A DNA stretch of 64,000 bases from Photobacterium profundum (GTDB taxonomy: Bacteria; Pseudomonadota; Gammaproteobacteria; Enterobacterales; Vibrionaceae). Shown one piece after another: positions 36,001 through 38,211 of this stretch (the stretch's first letter is position 1; every line of letters starts with the position of its first letter). The position numbers and the translations under genes are program-made. The notes beneath the pieces were generated by a model. That model had not been told where the DNA came from and did not search any database. It worked only from the letters and a program-made list of their open reading frames with translations. The stretch covers positions 62,001 through 126,000 of the forward strand of contig NZ_PYOD01000002.1 of assembly GCF_003026285.1 (NCBI RefSeq), read 5' to 3'.

Positions 36001-37645
36001 AGGTCAGCGCCTCGCCGCCTGAAGTCAGTTCATTTTGCAGTTCAGTGATCAAATCACTTTGTAATGCTGGATCAACCTTTACTGAACTTGGAACAAGGCT
36101 GTCTTCACCCGCTTTGATAATGAATGAGCCTGATTGCGAGGCTGGGTATGTGGTATCGGAATCGTTCGGATTAACACCGTCACCCGCCGTGTCCAAATCG
36201 CCTTCATTCAGCGTGAGCGCACCTAGGTCACCACCCGCAGCATTAATGCCATCATTAATAGTGATATCCATCGAACCGTCAGTGGTATCACCATCTTTGT
36301 CAGTGGCAGTCACGTTCAAATCAATATTGGTGGATTCACTGTCACCTTGGTCGATTGGACCTGTAACTGTGACATCGTACGAACCGTCAGTGGCAATGGT
36401 CACCGTCATGACTGGGTTATTCGCACTATCTACAACAGTAATAGTGTTGTCAGAAACGGTATACGTCGTTGGCAGACCATTACTCGTAATGCCAGTTAAT
36501 CCTGGTTGGTTAGCTTGGAAAACAATCGTATCAATCGCATCTGAACCCAAATCCAATGGGATTTGACCAGAAATTACTTCGTTTTTATCTGTAGACTCAT
36601 TAATGATAACGCCAGTATCCGTACTAAAAGACGGATCAGCACCGTCAGCAATACCGATATCAATTTTAACCGGATTATCGAGAGCATTGTTGCTGGTATC
36701 TGTGCCCTGAATAGACACATTAATATTGATTTGATCATCAACGTTGGTCACTAAGCCGCTATTGTTCGCGCCATCCGTATGATCAACAGGTTTATGTAAT
36801 GTCGTCGTGATATCGACAGTAACATCTCGACCATTGGTGCTTGTATCTAAGTCAATGGTTAGTACCAGTTCGCCATTTTGCGTACCAATAATAGAATTCG
36901 TAGCTGCATCAAAGATAAATTCAACAGGCTCACTACCTGATGTGATTTCACTATTTAGCTCACTAAGTAAACTATCAAGAATGAGAGAGTCAAACGTAAA
37001 AGAGTCAGGATCGAGTGGTTGTGTTCCAGCTTCAATAGTGACCGATTGAGTAGTTTCTACCGGATATGTTCCTGCACTTAGATCGCCTTCCACCAAAGAA
37101 ATAGACGCAGTATCGCCTCCTTCAGCTGTCAGAACAGCCAAGCTTTCATCTTCATTATTAGTTGCTTGTTGTTCATTGGCAGTATCGAAGCCAGCTTGCG
37201 CCAACATTTCGTCATTATCATAATTGATAACAACAAAACGGCTATTCGACGAACCCTGTACTTCATTACCAGCAGCTGCTGCTTCTAGCGTTTCTGTTGG
37301 GTCTTCGCCGGATAAAATTGCATTTTGAATTGCAGCTACATCATTCGATGAAAAGCTAGAATTACTCGCACCTTCTGCGCTAAACGATACACTATCACTA
37401 AGCTCTGAGATTTTTAGACCGTCTACGGACATCATGATACAAGCTGGGCAAGATTCATTCACAATCGTAGGGATGCCATTTTGCATCACAACAAATTTAG
37501 CACCTGCATTTGCAACGACTACATCATCTGATTGCATCTGATAGTCAGCTTTTATAGGAACAACCTTGTTCCCTGCTTTAATGATAAAAGCGACATCCTT
37601 TGAAGCCTGCATATCAACCATATTCTTTGTATCGTTCGTATCCAT
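8108..37645 (-). CDS. Giant LapA/BpfA-type repeat adhesin secreted by type I secretion (9,845 aa)
   Basis: One uninterrupted frame encodes a protein of roughly 1 MDa, highly acidic and rich in Asp, Thr, Gly and Val. Order: an N-terminal retention region (1-130) without a Sec signal, ending in a LapG-type cleavage site (EAAAAG, 121-126); about 24 tandem units of ~305 residues, each made of two half-units ending in (T/N)DG; a non-identical stalk of Ig/cadherin-like domains (about residues 7620-9530) with repeated NEDS, GTEDN and NDAPVN-type motifs; two RTX blocks (GGDGNDILIGG, GGAGNDFLTGG); and a C-terminal type I signal of the VCA0849 kind. DTDGDDLD-type motifs suggest dense Ca2+ binding that stiffens the repeats. 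The half-units resemble the Vibrio T1SS-143 repeat family. I recognise no vWA, PA14 or lectin domain, so the ligand-binding part is not identified. The export and release genes are divergent. No strong Shine-Dalgarno sequence precedes the start (GAGTGG is the best). Confidence 0.95.
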   Translation of the reverse strand: MDTNDTKNMVDMQASKDVAFIIKAGNKVVPIKADYQMQSDDVVVANAGAKFVVMQNGIPTIVNESCPACIMMSVDGLKISELSDSVSFSAEGASNSSFSSNDVAAIQNAILSGEDPTETLEAAAAGNEVQGSSNSRFVVINYDNDEMLAQAGFDTANEQQATNNEDESLAVLTAEGGDTASISLVEGDLSAGTYPVETTQSVTIEAGTQPLDPDSFTFDSLILDSLLSELNSEITSGSEPVEFIFDAATNSIIGTQNGELVLTIDLDTSTNGRDVTVDITTTLHKPVDHTDGANNSGLVTNVDDQININVSIQGTDTSNNALDNPVKIDIGIADGADPSFSTDTGVIINESTDKNEVISGQIPLDLGSDAIDTIVFQANQPGLTGITSNGLPTTYTVSDNTITVVDSANNPVMTVTIATDGSYDVTVTGPIDQGDSESTNIDLNVTATDKDGDTTDGSMDITINDGINAAGGDLGALTLNEGDLDTAGDGVNPNDSDTTYPASQSGSFIIKAGEDSLVPSSVKVDPALQSDLITELQNELTSGGEALTFEVDSNGNLVGKLPNGVVAVTVTLSGEQQGQDVKVTVTITQNVPLDHNGSDGTGYITSANNDIHINVPVQATDTDGDDLDTPANVDITITDGANPSFGTDSGITIDETTQKGDVISGQIPLDVGSDEIDTIVFQVAQPGLTGITSNGEATTFTVVGNTLTVLDSAGDTVMTVTIATDGSYEVTVTGPIDQGDSESTNIDLNVTATDKDGDTTDGSMDITINDGINAAGDDQGALTLNEGDLDTGGDGVNPSDTDTTYPASQSGSFVIKAGEDSLVPGSVKIDPALQSDLITELQNELTSGGEALTFEVDNNGNLVGTLPNGDVAVTVTLSGEQQGQDVKVTVTITQNVPLDHNGSDGTGYITSANDDIHINVPVQATDTDGDDLDTPANVDITITDGANPSFGADSGVTINESTDKGDVISGQIPLDVGSDAIDTIEFQASQPGLAGVTSNGEVTTFTVVGNTLTVLDSAGDTVMTVTIATDGSYEVIVTGPVDQGDSESTNIDLNVTATDKDGDTTDGSMDITITDGTNAAGGDQGALTLNEGDLDTAGDGVNPSDTDTTYPASQSGSFVIKAGEDSLVPSSVKVDPALQSDLITELQNELASGGEALTFEVDNNGNLVGTLPNGDVAVTVSLFGEQQGQDVKVTVTITQNVPLDHTNTGDSEGYITSVNDDIHINVPVQATDTDGDDLDTPANVDITITDGANPSFGTDSGITIDETTQKGDVIFGQIPLDVGSDAIDTIVFQAAQPGLTGITSNGEATTFTVVGNTLTVLDSAGDTVMTVTIATDGSYEVIVTGPVDQGDSESTNIDLNVTATDKDGDTTDGAMDITITDGINAAGGDQGALTLNEGDLDTAGDGVNPRDTDSSYPVSQSGSFVIKAGEDSLVPGSVKIDPALQSDLITELQNELTSGGEALTFEVDTSGNLVGKLPNGDVAVTVTLSGEQQGQDVKVTVTITQNVPLDHNGSDGVGYITSANDEIHINVPVQATDTDGDDLDIPANVDITITDGANPSFGTDSGITIHETTQKGNVISGQIPLDVGSDAIDTIVFQAAQPGLTGITSNGEATTFTVVGNTLTVLDSAGDTVMTVTIATDGSYEVIVTGPVDQGDSESTNIDLNVTATDKDGDTTDGAMDITITDGINAAGGDQGALTLNEGDLDTAGDGVNPNDSDTTYPASQSGSFVIKAGEDSLVPGSVKIDPALQSDLITELQNELTSGGEALTFEVDNNGNLVGTLPNGDVAVTVILSGEQQGQDVKVTVTIEQNVPLDHNGSNGTGYITSANDDIHINVPVQATDTDGDDLDTPANVDITITDGANPSFGADSGVTINETTDKGNTIEGQIPLDVGSDAIDTIVFQVAQPGLTGITSNGEATTFTVVGNTLTVLDSAGDTVMTVTIATDGSYEVTVTGPIDQGDSKSTNIDLNVTATDKDGDTTDGSMDITINDGTNAAGGDLGALTLNEGDLDTAGDGVNPRDTDSSYPVSQSGSFVIKAGEDSLVPGSVKIDPALQSDLITELQNELTSGGEALTFEVDTSGNLVGKLPNGDVAVTVTLSGEQQGQDVKVTVTIEQNVPLDHNGSNGTGYITSANDDIHINVPVQATDTDGDDLDSPANVDITITDGANPSFGADSGVTIDETTQKGDVISGQIPLDVGSDAIDTIVFQADQPGLTDITSNGLSTTFTATGDTLTVLDSAGDTVMTVTIATDGSYEVIVTGPVDQGDSESTNIDLNVTATDKDGDTTDGSMDITITDGTNAAGGDQGALTLNEGDLDTAGDGVNPGDTDTTYPVSQSGSFVIKAGEDSLVSGSVKIDPALQSDLITELQNELTSGGQALTFEVDSNGNLVGTLPNGTIAVTVSLSGEQQGQDVNVTVTITQNVPLDHNGSEGTGYITSANDDIHINVPVQVTDTDGDDLDSPANVDITITDGANPSFSADSGVTIDETTQKGDVISGQIPLDVGSDEIDTIVFQVAQPGLTGITSNGEATTFTVVGNTLTVLDSAGDTVMTVTIATDGSYDVTVTGPIDQGDSESTNIDLNVTATDKDGDTTDGSMDITITDGTNAAGDDQGALTLNEGDLDTAGDGVNPSDTDTTYPVSQSGSFVIKAGEDSLVPSSVKVAPALQSDLITELQNELTSGGEALTFEVDASGDLVGKLPNGVVAVTVSLSGEQQGQDVKVTVTITQNVPLDHNGSDGTGYITSANDEIHINVPVQATDTDGDDLDTPANVDITITDGANPSFGADSGVTINESTDKGDVISGQIPLDVGSDAIDTIEFQASQPGLAGITSNGEVTTFSVSGNTITVIDSANNPVMMVTIATDGSYEVTVTGPIDQGNSESTNIDLNVTATDKDGDTTDGSMDITITDGTNAAGGDQGALTLNEGDLDTAGDGVNPSDTDTTYPVSQSGSFVIKAGEDSLVSGSVKIDPALQSDLITELQNELTSGDQALTFEVDSNGNLVGTLPNGTIAVTVSLSGEQQGQDVNVTVTITQNVPLDHNGSEGTGYITSANDEIHINVPVQATDTDGDGLDTPANVDITITDGADPSFGTDSGITIDETTQKGEVISGQIPLDVGSDAIDTIVFQSDQPGLVGITSNGQATTFTVVGNTLTVLDSANKPVMTVTIATDGSYDVKVTGPIDQGDSESTNIDLKVTATDKDGDTTDGAMDINITDGDDASGSYNGTITLTEGDLDTDGNGAGGVDTSYPATQSGNFSLIAGEDRLVPDSVQVDPAQVADLMTELAAELTSGGQALTFSLNAAGDIVGMLGTEVALTVKLSAVQDGQDLTVSVDIAQNVPLDHNSTGDTAGYIRSENDELHINVPVQATDTDGDDLTTPATVGIILKDGDNPAFGTDIGVTINESSQQGNVISGQIPLDVGSDAIATIVFQADQPGLAGITSNGAATTFTVVGNTLTVLDSTGDTVMTVTIATDGSYDVKVTGPIDQGNSESTNIDLNVTATDKDGDTTDGSMDITITDGTNAAGGDQGALTLNEGDLDTMGDGVNPGDTDTTYPASQSGSFVIKAGEDSLVSGSVKIDPALQSDLITELQNELTSGGEALTFEVDSNGNLVGKLPNGDVAVTVTLSGEQQGQDVKVTVTITQNVPLDHTNTGDSGGYITSANDDIHINVPVQATDTDGDDLDTPANVDITITDGANPSFGADSGVTIDETTQKGNAIEGQIPLDVGSDAIDTLVFQVAQPGLTGITSNGEATTFTVSGNTITVVDSVNNPVMTVTIATDGSYEVTVTGPIDQGDSESTNIDLNVTAIDKDGDTTDGLMDITITDGTNAAGGDQGALTLNEGDLDTAGDGVNPGDTDTTYPASQSGSFVIKAGEDRLVPDSIVIDPAQVNALMTELASELTSAGQALTFSLNTDGDIVGMLGNTVALTVELSAAQNGQDLTVSVKITQNVPLDHNSTNGTGYITSANDEIHINVPVQAADTDGDDLDTPANVDITITDGANPSFSADSGVTIDETAQKGDVISGQIPLDVGSDAIDTIVFQAAQPGLTGITSNGEATTFTVVGNTLTVLDSAGDTVMTVTIATDGSYEVIVTGPVDQGDSESTNIDLNVTATDKDGDTTDGAMDITITDGINAAGDDQGALTLNEGDLDTVGDGVNSGDTDTTYPASQSGSFVIKAGEDSLVPDSVKVDPALQSDLIAELQNELTSGGETLTFEVDASGNLVGTLPSGVVAVTVSLQGEQQGQDVKVTVTITQNVPLDHNGTNGTGYVTSANDEIHINVPVQATDTDGDDLDIPANVDITITDGANPSFGADSGVTIDETTQKGNAISGQIPLDVGSDAIDTIVFQAAQPGLTGITSNGEATTFTVVGNTLTVLDSAGDTVMTVTIATDGSYEVIVTGPVDQGDSESTNIDLNVTATDKDGDTTDGSMDITITDGINAAGGDQGALTLNEGDLDTAGDGVNSGDTDTSYPASQSGSFVITAGEDSLVPDSVKIDPALQSDLITELQNELTSGGETLTFEVDNNGNLVGTLPSGVVAVTVSLQGEQQGQDVKVTVTITQNVPLDHNGSNGTGYITSANDDIHINVPVQATDTDGDDLDTPANVDITITDGANPSFGTDSGVTIDETTQKGDVISGQIPLNVGSDAIDTLVFQADQPELAGITSNGEVTTFTVSGNTITVVDSANIPVMTVTIAIDGSYEVTVTGPIDQGDSESTNIDLNVTATDKDGDTTDGSMDITITDGTNAAGGDQGALTLNEGDLDTAGDGVNPNDTDTTYPASQSGSFVIKAGEDSLVPSSVKVDPVLQSDLIAELQNELTSGGEALTFEVDSNGNLVGTLPNGTVAVTVSLSGEQQGQDVKVTVTITQNVPLDHNGINGTGYVTSANDEIHINVPVQATDTDGDDLDIPANVDITITDGANPSFGADSGVTIDETTQKGNAISGQIPLDVGSDAIDTIVFQAAQPGLTGITSNGEATTFTVVGNILTVLDSAGDTVMTVTIATDGSYEVTVTGPIDQGDSESTNIDLNVTATDKDGDTTDGAMDIIITDGINAAGDDQGALTLNEGDLDTVGDGVNSGDTDTTYPASQSGSFVIKAGEDRLVPDSIVIDPAQVNALMTELASELTSAGQALTFSLNTDGDIVGMLGNTVALTVELSAAQNGQDLTVSVKITQNVPLDHNGSDETGYITSANDEIHINVPVQATDTDGDDLDTPANVDITITDGANPSFGADSGVTVDETTQKGDVISGQIPLNVGSDAIDTLVFQADQPELVDINSNGLPTTYTVTGNTLTVFDSAHKPVMTVTIDTDGSYKVTVTGPVDQSGASDSINVDLGVTATDKDGDTTNGSMDITITDGDDAAGGNSDTIELIEGDLDTDGNGVGGTDTSYPATKSGNFELTAGEDRLVPDSVEVDPAQVSALMLELASELTSGGQTLTFSLNADGDIVGRLNGQVALTVELSAAQNGQDLTVTVDITQNVPLDHKNTGDTAGYITSENDEIHIKVPVQATDTDGDDLTSPANVGIIIKDGDDPSFDTDSGTTVNETSNKGVAVEGQLNLDVGSDAIATLVFAETQTDLESLTSNGNPTTYDVVDNTITLFDSNAQPIMVITVDTDGKYTVTVTGPIDQEASLSTDLNLGVIATDKDGDSASGSMNISITDGANASGGETVSVEITEPDLSPNGYPVSAETDITLNAGEDRLDVTTVGIDATQQAALISELEAELTSGGETLAFTLENGVLVGKLPNGVIAVSVTVTAVQAGQDVSVTVKVDQLLPLDHNASGNSTGYVSENGDSIAIDVPLQGKDTDGDSLDTPAVVTVTIKDGQLPSFGVDTGIFLNEETQEGLVISGSIAVDTGSDAIASIEFDDANMQSGFNGVTSNGHATTVEVSGNVLLLKDSDGKTVLEVTINNDGSYTAKITGELDQDINNLLNLPIKVTVTDDDGDTASGTINIEVADGSDATGGEDHAMTAVEGDLETSTGEATYPKTTSDSFMVTAGEDRLDPTTVSVDPAQVAALITELELELTSGGEKLVFLLSADGSTLVGSTSPGGDVAVTITLLGTQVGDDINVNVEFKQHLPLDHNNPTDADGFVKTNGDDITISVPVQAKDTDGDDLDTAAKVDITIQDGADPVFGLDGGTTITETENSQTVSGAIDLDIGSDAIDKVEFDAVQASLVGLTTNGQSTTYVVNGNVITVTINGGTNSGDPVLTITMNKDGTYTVKQDEALEQDNNNGDSIKLELDVTATDYDGDTSNTGQLVINIADGQDPSFDADLGVTINETSDKNDLISGQIPLNVGSDVIDTIVFQPSQPSLTGITSNGAATTFVVSDSGRTITVFDSSNDPVMTVTISTDGSYVVKVMGAVDQKDVSDLVKITLNVTATDKDGDTTNGSMNITISDGNDSSGELGEIDITEPDLSPDGYPVSGNTEITITGGEDHLDVSTVGFAPDKIAALITELEAELTSAGEKVEFSNDVNGVLVGTVNGVEVITITLTAVQDGQNVNVAIEVVQSKPLDHNKSGNSTGLVSMDGDSIAINLPIQGKDTDGDDLGDTANVIVTIKDGQLPSFGVDSGISLNEETQEGQVISSSIVVDTGSDAIASIVFDDANMQSGFNGVTSNGHATTVEVNGNELLLKDSDGKTVLEVTINNDGSYTAKITGELDQDINNLLNLPIKVTVTDDDGDTASGTINIEVADGSDATGGESHTMTAVEGDLETSTGGTTYPKTTSDSFMVTAGEDRLDPTTVNVDPVQVAALITELESELTSGGEKLVFLLSADGSTLVGSTSPGGDVAVTITLLGTQVGDDINVNVEFKQHLPLDHNNPTDVDGFVKTNGDDITISVPVQAKDTDGDDLDTAAKVDITIQDGADPVFGLDGGTTITETENSQTVSGAIDLDIGSDAIDKVEFDAVQASLVGLTTNGQSTTYIVNGNVITVTIDGGINNGAPVLTITMNKDGTYTVKQDEPLDQDNIQGDDIGLTLDVVATDKDGDVSNSGQVIITIKDGQDATGENVTANLTVVEGDLENPAIGKAYPSTGSGSFTVEAVNDNLVSNTMRVEAGVQTGLLAELNGLTSNGAPLTFTLTVDANGVITITGITQAGSAEILEITLTPTQLANGDVSVAMAIEQSGPLDHTNGSGTYVNVGDDAITVDIPVQMTDSDGDDLEKPVNVNVTITDGDDPKFGADSTVNLEEGDDGVVSGTGQIDVDTGSDDVVKVYFDDTQSSLNGLTSNGEATTYTVSADGSTIIVTLVSDPNVVVMEATVDIDGNYTVDQKQPIDQVDDKVGDNENIVLDVLADDKDGDTSAPGHINVVVNDGTNAGGGQTGTITITEGDLTPEGSESPYPVTGSTTINVPAGVDRLDPNSAEIDSDTLDALITELQNELTAGDQPITFTYNANTGTLTGVAAGVVVMTVVVDAVQAANGHDVDITITIIQNQPLDHQGGNANGMVSTDGDKITIDVPVQVADTDGDKLAAGISVDVTINDGADPVITGFESISVDESALNGNNKNHQGSDPSSKDEKAKGQITVDSGSDEVTDFVIDVATFNQQNAGVLMSDGQQITLSYNSNNGNYFGKVGNTTIFVIKLSNSGKYEFILKGNVDHEEGGLTDDELIITLPIQAIDQDGDKSNTVNVPVTIKDDEPTATDVTLNTVEGLSTTSADVLTIIGEGADDATVTALIVDNVRIPLDSLPTSGDYYLYEVKEGNEVLGTLLITVEGKTYFVANDDLDHDIENIIKEIGFEVTDGDGDTDTGVITLEISDQDATLTTHNSTGQEDSGSASDTIDPNYHGIAINMDIDVGDSDRGESVGTVTITPVGDMHGDFMWNGVVITANADGSITFPSAAFTDNGDGTFSLNGVTFMPDEDFSTINGDLNFNVSAEVVNTDSSKHPGMNGSFTVHVDGVADIPTWEDANTTYHYTVTEDTGNVVLNLTAVLQDDDGSNTSSEDLYYFITIKEGEGTLVGDNLVETPTGSGIYKVAAADIGSVQVDPADNFSGDIKLDVYAQSEERDNQNTADSVHKEIIINVNPDADDATMKVKRIESDEDVRIDLKDHIFLTPQDDNADGSEKLFVRISGLPTGAILFLDGQALVPDADGKYEVAYDEIDKLQLQPTPESNIDFTIKVEGVIKDTATVTNPDGTTTTDVVNEFVTGEQTIEVDLTGVADKPDFDFNNSSWTELTDGRTGLETTIDEDSSAVFDFSVMSGEHALAPTDNSETLSLVISNIPEGVKIFDANGNEQSLVYVGTDANGNPKYEVNLDTLHGITITPPLNSTADIDLGVRLVVTENDGDSKSFDGNLVIHVEPVVDATDYSKNSNGNEDSYVNLNWQPDLTDSKEVITGLVIKDLPADYDLYIGNTLISSGGGEITLTPAQVAQITSGGQSLRVKGPEDSDVDLTLKAEVTVTEVDVDSAATDVKNIEGTLNVNINAVVEDDGKLAIVGNNGDVTNKITSDANGVIDININTTGDQTFTNGLSFIEDDLSSTEVIEKVVITLVDASGNTITDQSILDQFLVMGGINNGDGSWTVPQSELGNLQIIATVDQTSTVFVHISAEIRDLGDNNEGDSSNGVRKDIDTVIELDFNGTTGGDQEAGNIDVQPDIVITGTEDNYLDFGNQLDAFVSVSTSGSNHENDVFTLVIDASTLPNSVSITGAEYNYETGEYVLKVPVDSEGHVDLSAIGIKLPEDFAGDFELDVKYVTTDTVSGDVKEVSDTIPVQVNPVVDIPGNSQTGDHTPEVEISVVKTDGLDGNKQPITDGSADHDYTGVAYEDGDITLDLSVVLADSSTSLNEGLETVTSVTLTVDSAKGFFVAADGSLVSEITLPASELGNIQFRPVEDFSGSVSVGVKVDITDTANFDQTGGSATDTGSYTTDVNFEVVAVNDAVSWTGPDKVVGQEDAGGVSLAGIGGTIVDIDGSEQILSIKLTGVPEGFIIEGAVNNSNGEWSISLPPGQTTFNLDNIKVIPPEDFSGEVELNVVVYSKEDSLTEVAENSTSITIDVQPVADRVDTDVETEASGTENDTAGIDLILNVEAFDDKNSYDGSASTVTEKGPEGLQVTLTNVPESSSIALPDGVVGTATNMGGGVWVVTVESSDLDKLIFHPGDANSVNWDGNINVDIRAVDNGIVAIDSIAVDKTIHIDVEAENDAPVNVLPSSLTADEDVPLLINSLKVVDVDANETANGEMTVTLHVGDGTLNVPDSFDWAALGLLVTGEESDTLIISGSLDDINALLASGVEYTGDTNFNGDDTLTMTTNDQANSGTGPAEGLTDSDSITITVNPVNDAPVNTVPNAVTAEEDGSTVIAGMQISDVDFGEAGTTGSMSVTLNVAHGILSVDTPVGSSVVVTGQGTDTVMVTGSMDDINALLNNGVTYDGDDNYSGADELTMTTHDGGNVGSGTDDTAISKVPVTVTPKADAPTLSLDNSFIQTAAIRGSMNTMIPLLGLMAAVTDASEILTIEVRNLGTGQLVDSNGQPVGTNMGGGVWVVLKADLADLHVIGLGEGENNLEVVAVSEETDGSKAESATVDINVVVDNLANTGNQIGGSSSSDAANLVIDSSAEATLLGGDGNDILIGGVASDILVGGAGEDIMWGGEQGGTGDGVEDIFKWQAGDFGTAANVATDTIMDFEVGIDKIDLTDAFSAYDSMSLSNLTSLIKLTGNGTDSTLEIYDDQGGLVQNIVLNGVSEAALLGNDPAGMSDEDKLGTLLNSGQLDVANNFGDAGDNILVADNSGENLYGFDGNDVLTGGAGNDFLTGGEGNNLFTWDDTLSNEDVITDFKLDQDQLDLSQILSDGGDDKFDMDDLLGHVTSGDLTASFDNDGKVNLSVTNSDSGNTQSIVLENIDSASLGDVSQADILNQLFSHDAFKVDPNL
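8944..8952 (-). repeat. Homopolymer tract of 9 G (coding strand) in the adhesin gene
   Basis: Read TGG GGG GGG GAG, encoding Trp-Gly-Gly-Glu at about residue 9565, inside the first RTX block. A one-base change would replace the last ~280 residues, which include the second RTX block and the secretion signal, and so should abolish export. It is the second-longest G/C run I found in the window. Confidence 0.85.
16805..18020 (-). repeat. C-terminal copy of a ~1.2-kb near-identical block, repeated 2,208 bp away at about 19013-20228
   Basis: Long stretches such as those around 17080/19288, 17833/20041 and 17947/20155 match at a constant offset of 2,208 bp (736 residues). That is about five half-units, not a whole number of 305-residue units. 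The second copy is preceded by an extra B-type half-unit. This is a higher-order duplication within the diverged C-terminal part of the repeat array. Confidence 0.75.
22141..22369 (-). repeat. 229-bp segment identical to 25798-26026, four repeat units away
   Basis: By eye the two segments match base for base over 229 bp at an offset of 3,657 bp (1,219 residues, four units). Both encode the second A-half type (AGQALTFSLN...GMLGNTVALTVEL), while neighbouring units have the other type. The pattern indicates gene conversion or a multi-unit duplication. Confidence 0.75.
37268..37282 (-). other. LapG-type cleavage site in the adhesin N-terminus (AAAAG, residues 122-126)
   Basis: The surrounding sequence GEDPTETLEAAAAGNEV has the arrangement of known LapG substrates, where a DPT..L(E) helix precedes (T/A/P)AA(G/A) and a Gly/Ser-rich stretch plus F/VVV strand follows (here GSSNSRFVVINYD). 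Cleavage between two alanines of this motif would release the protein from the outer-membrane channel. The presence of LapG- and LapD-like genes next door supports the reading. Confidence 0.82.
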
Positions 37646-38211
37646 AAAAAGACCACTCAGTTAGCACTTGGATATGTACATACGCACATAAGATTTTATC
37701 TTTATTATTATTTTGTTAGATCAAACACCTAACTTCATCAGCATGGATAAAACCATGTATGTTTTTCAATATTTGGAAGTAATGTCTAAAAAGCACACTT
37801 TCCAATAATGGTACGTTAATCGTTAAACTGTGCTTCTATCACTTTTTTGACGTCATTTTGTGATAAAGCATTCATACTTTTAGTAAAAATAACACTTTAC
37901 GTCAATATATTGGCAGTTTATCATTTGAAATAATCTGTTACAAACATACTAACAGAAGACAAATTAAACCAATTGCACATAAAAGTGTATTTTATAAGTA
38001 GTGAATAGCATAATGAGTAGATTCCTCATCCATGTTTTGTATAGAAAAACGTACCTTAAGCACCTGTGGAGCAAGATGCATTTAATGACATAAGAAAAAA
38101 TAGTAAGATATGAAACTTTTACTCTATGTTTTATAAAGAATATTTTTTTAGGGCTAGAATGTAACTAGGTGTTTGTTGTATTCATTTTTAGGCTACTGCA
38201 TTGGTAATTTT
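37646..38211. promoter_or_regulatory. Divergent regulatory region between the adhesin gene and its export operon
   Basis: About 565 AT-rich bases with no credible gene. Both transcription units must start here. A notable nested palindrome is listed separately. The length leaves room for several regulators, and the AT-richness would suit H-NS-type silencing. No -35/-10 pair was clear enough to place. Confidence 0.6.
37837..37865. promoter_or_regulatory. Nested palindrome in the divergent region
   Basis: TATCAC (37837-37842) and GTGATA (37860-37865) flank the perfect 8-base palindrome TGACGTCA (37848-37855), so outer arms and centre share nearly the same axis (offset by half a base pair). It lies about 190 bases from the adhesin start and 350 from the export operon. 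It could be an operator for a dimeric regulator; which one is unknown. Confidence 0.35.

Larger units (their letters stand above)
14780..37115 (-). repeat. Tandem array of about 24 units of ~915 bp (305 residues) in the adhesin
   Basis: The marker EGDLDT(A)GDG recurs at steady ~915-bp spacing (for example near 36200, 35285, 34370, 33450, 32530, 31620, 30700). Each unit has half A (EGDL ... YPASQSGSF, AGEDSLVP, LTSGGEALTF, QNVPLDH, PVQATDTDGDDLD) and half B (SFGADSGVTI, ISGQIPLDVGSDAIDT, GITSNGEATTF, TVTIATDGSYEV, TGPIDQGDSEST, TATDKDGDTTDG). Units between about 21950 and 36580 are nearly identical; those at both ends diverge, and the C-terminal ones (14780-20700) are the most different. Two A-half types alternate: AGEDSLVP...PALQ and AGEDRLVP...PAQV. 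Confidence 0.93.

Noticed and set aside
8745..37049. Many plus-strand open frames of 60-195 codons opposite the giant adhesin gene, recurring with the repeat period.
   Set aside because: They are antisense shadows of a repetitive, Asp/Thr/Gly/Val-rich coding frame. They recur because the sense repeats recur, have no starts with ribosome-binding sequences and have SPSPPV-type compositions expected of reverse-complemented codons.
8108..37645. The tandem repeats considered as a CRISPR or minisatellite array.
   Set aside because: Units are 915 bp, in frame and translated as domains with conserved protein motifs; no short repeats with unique spacers are present.
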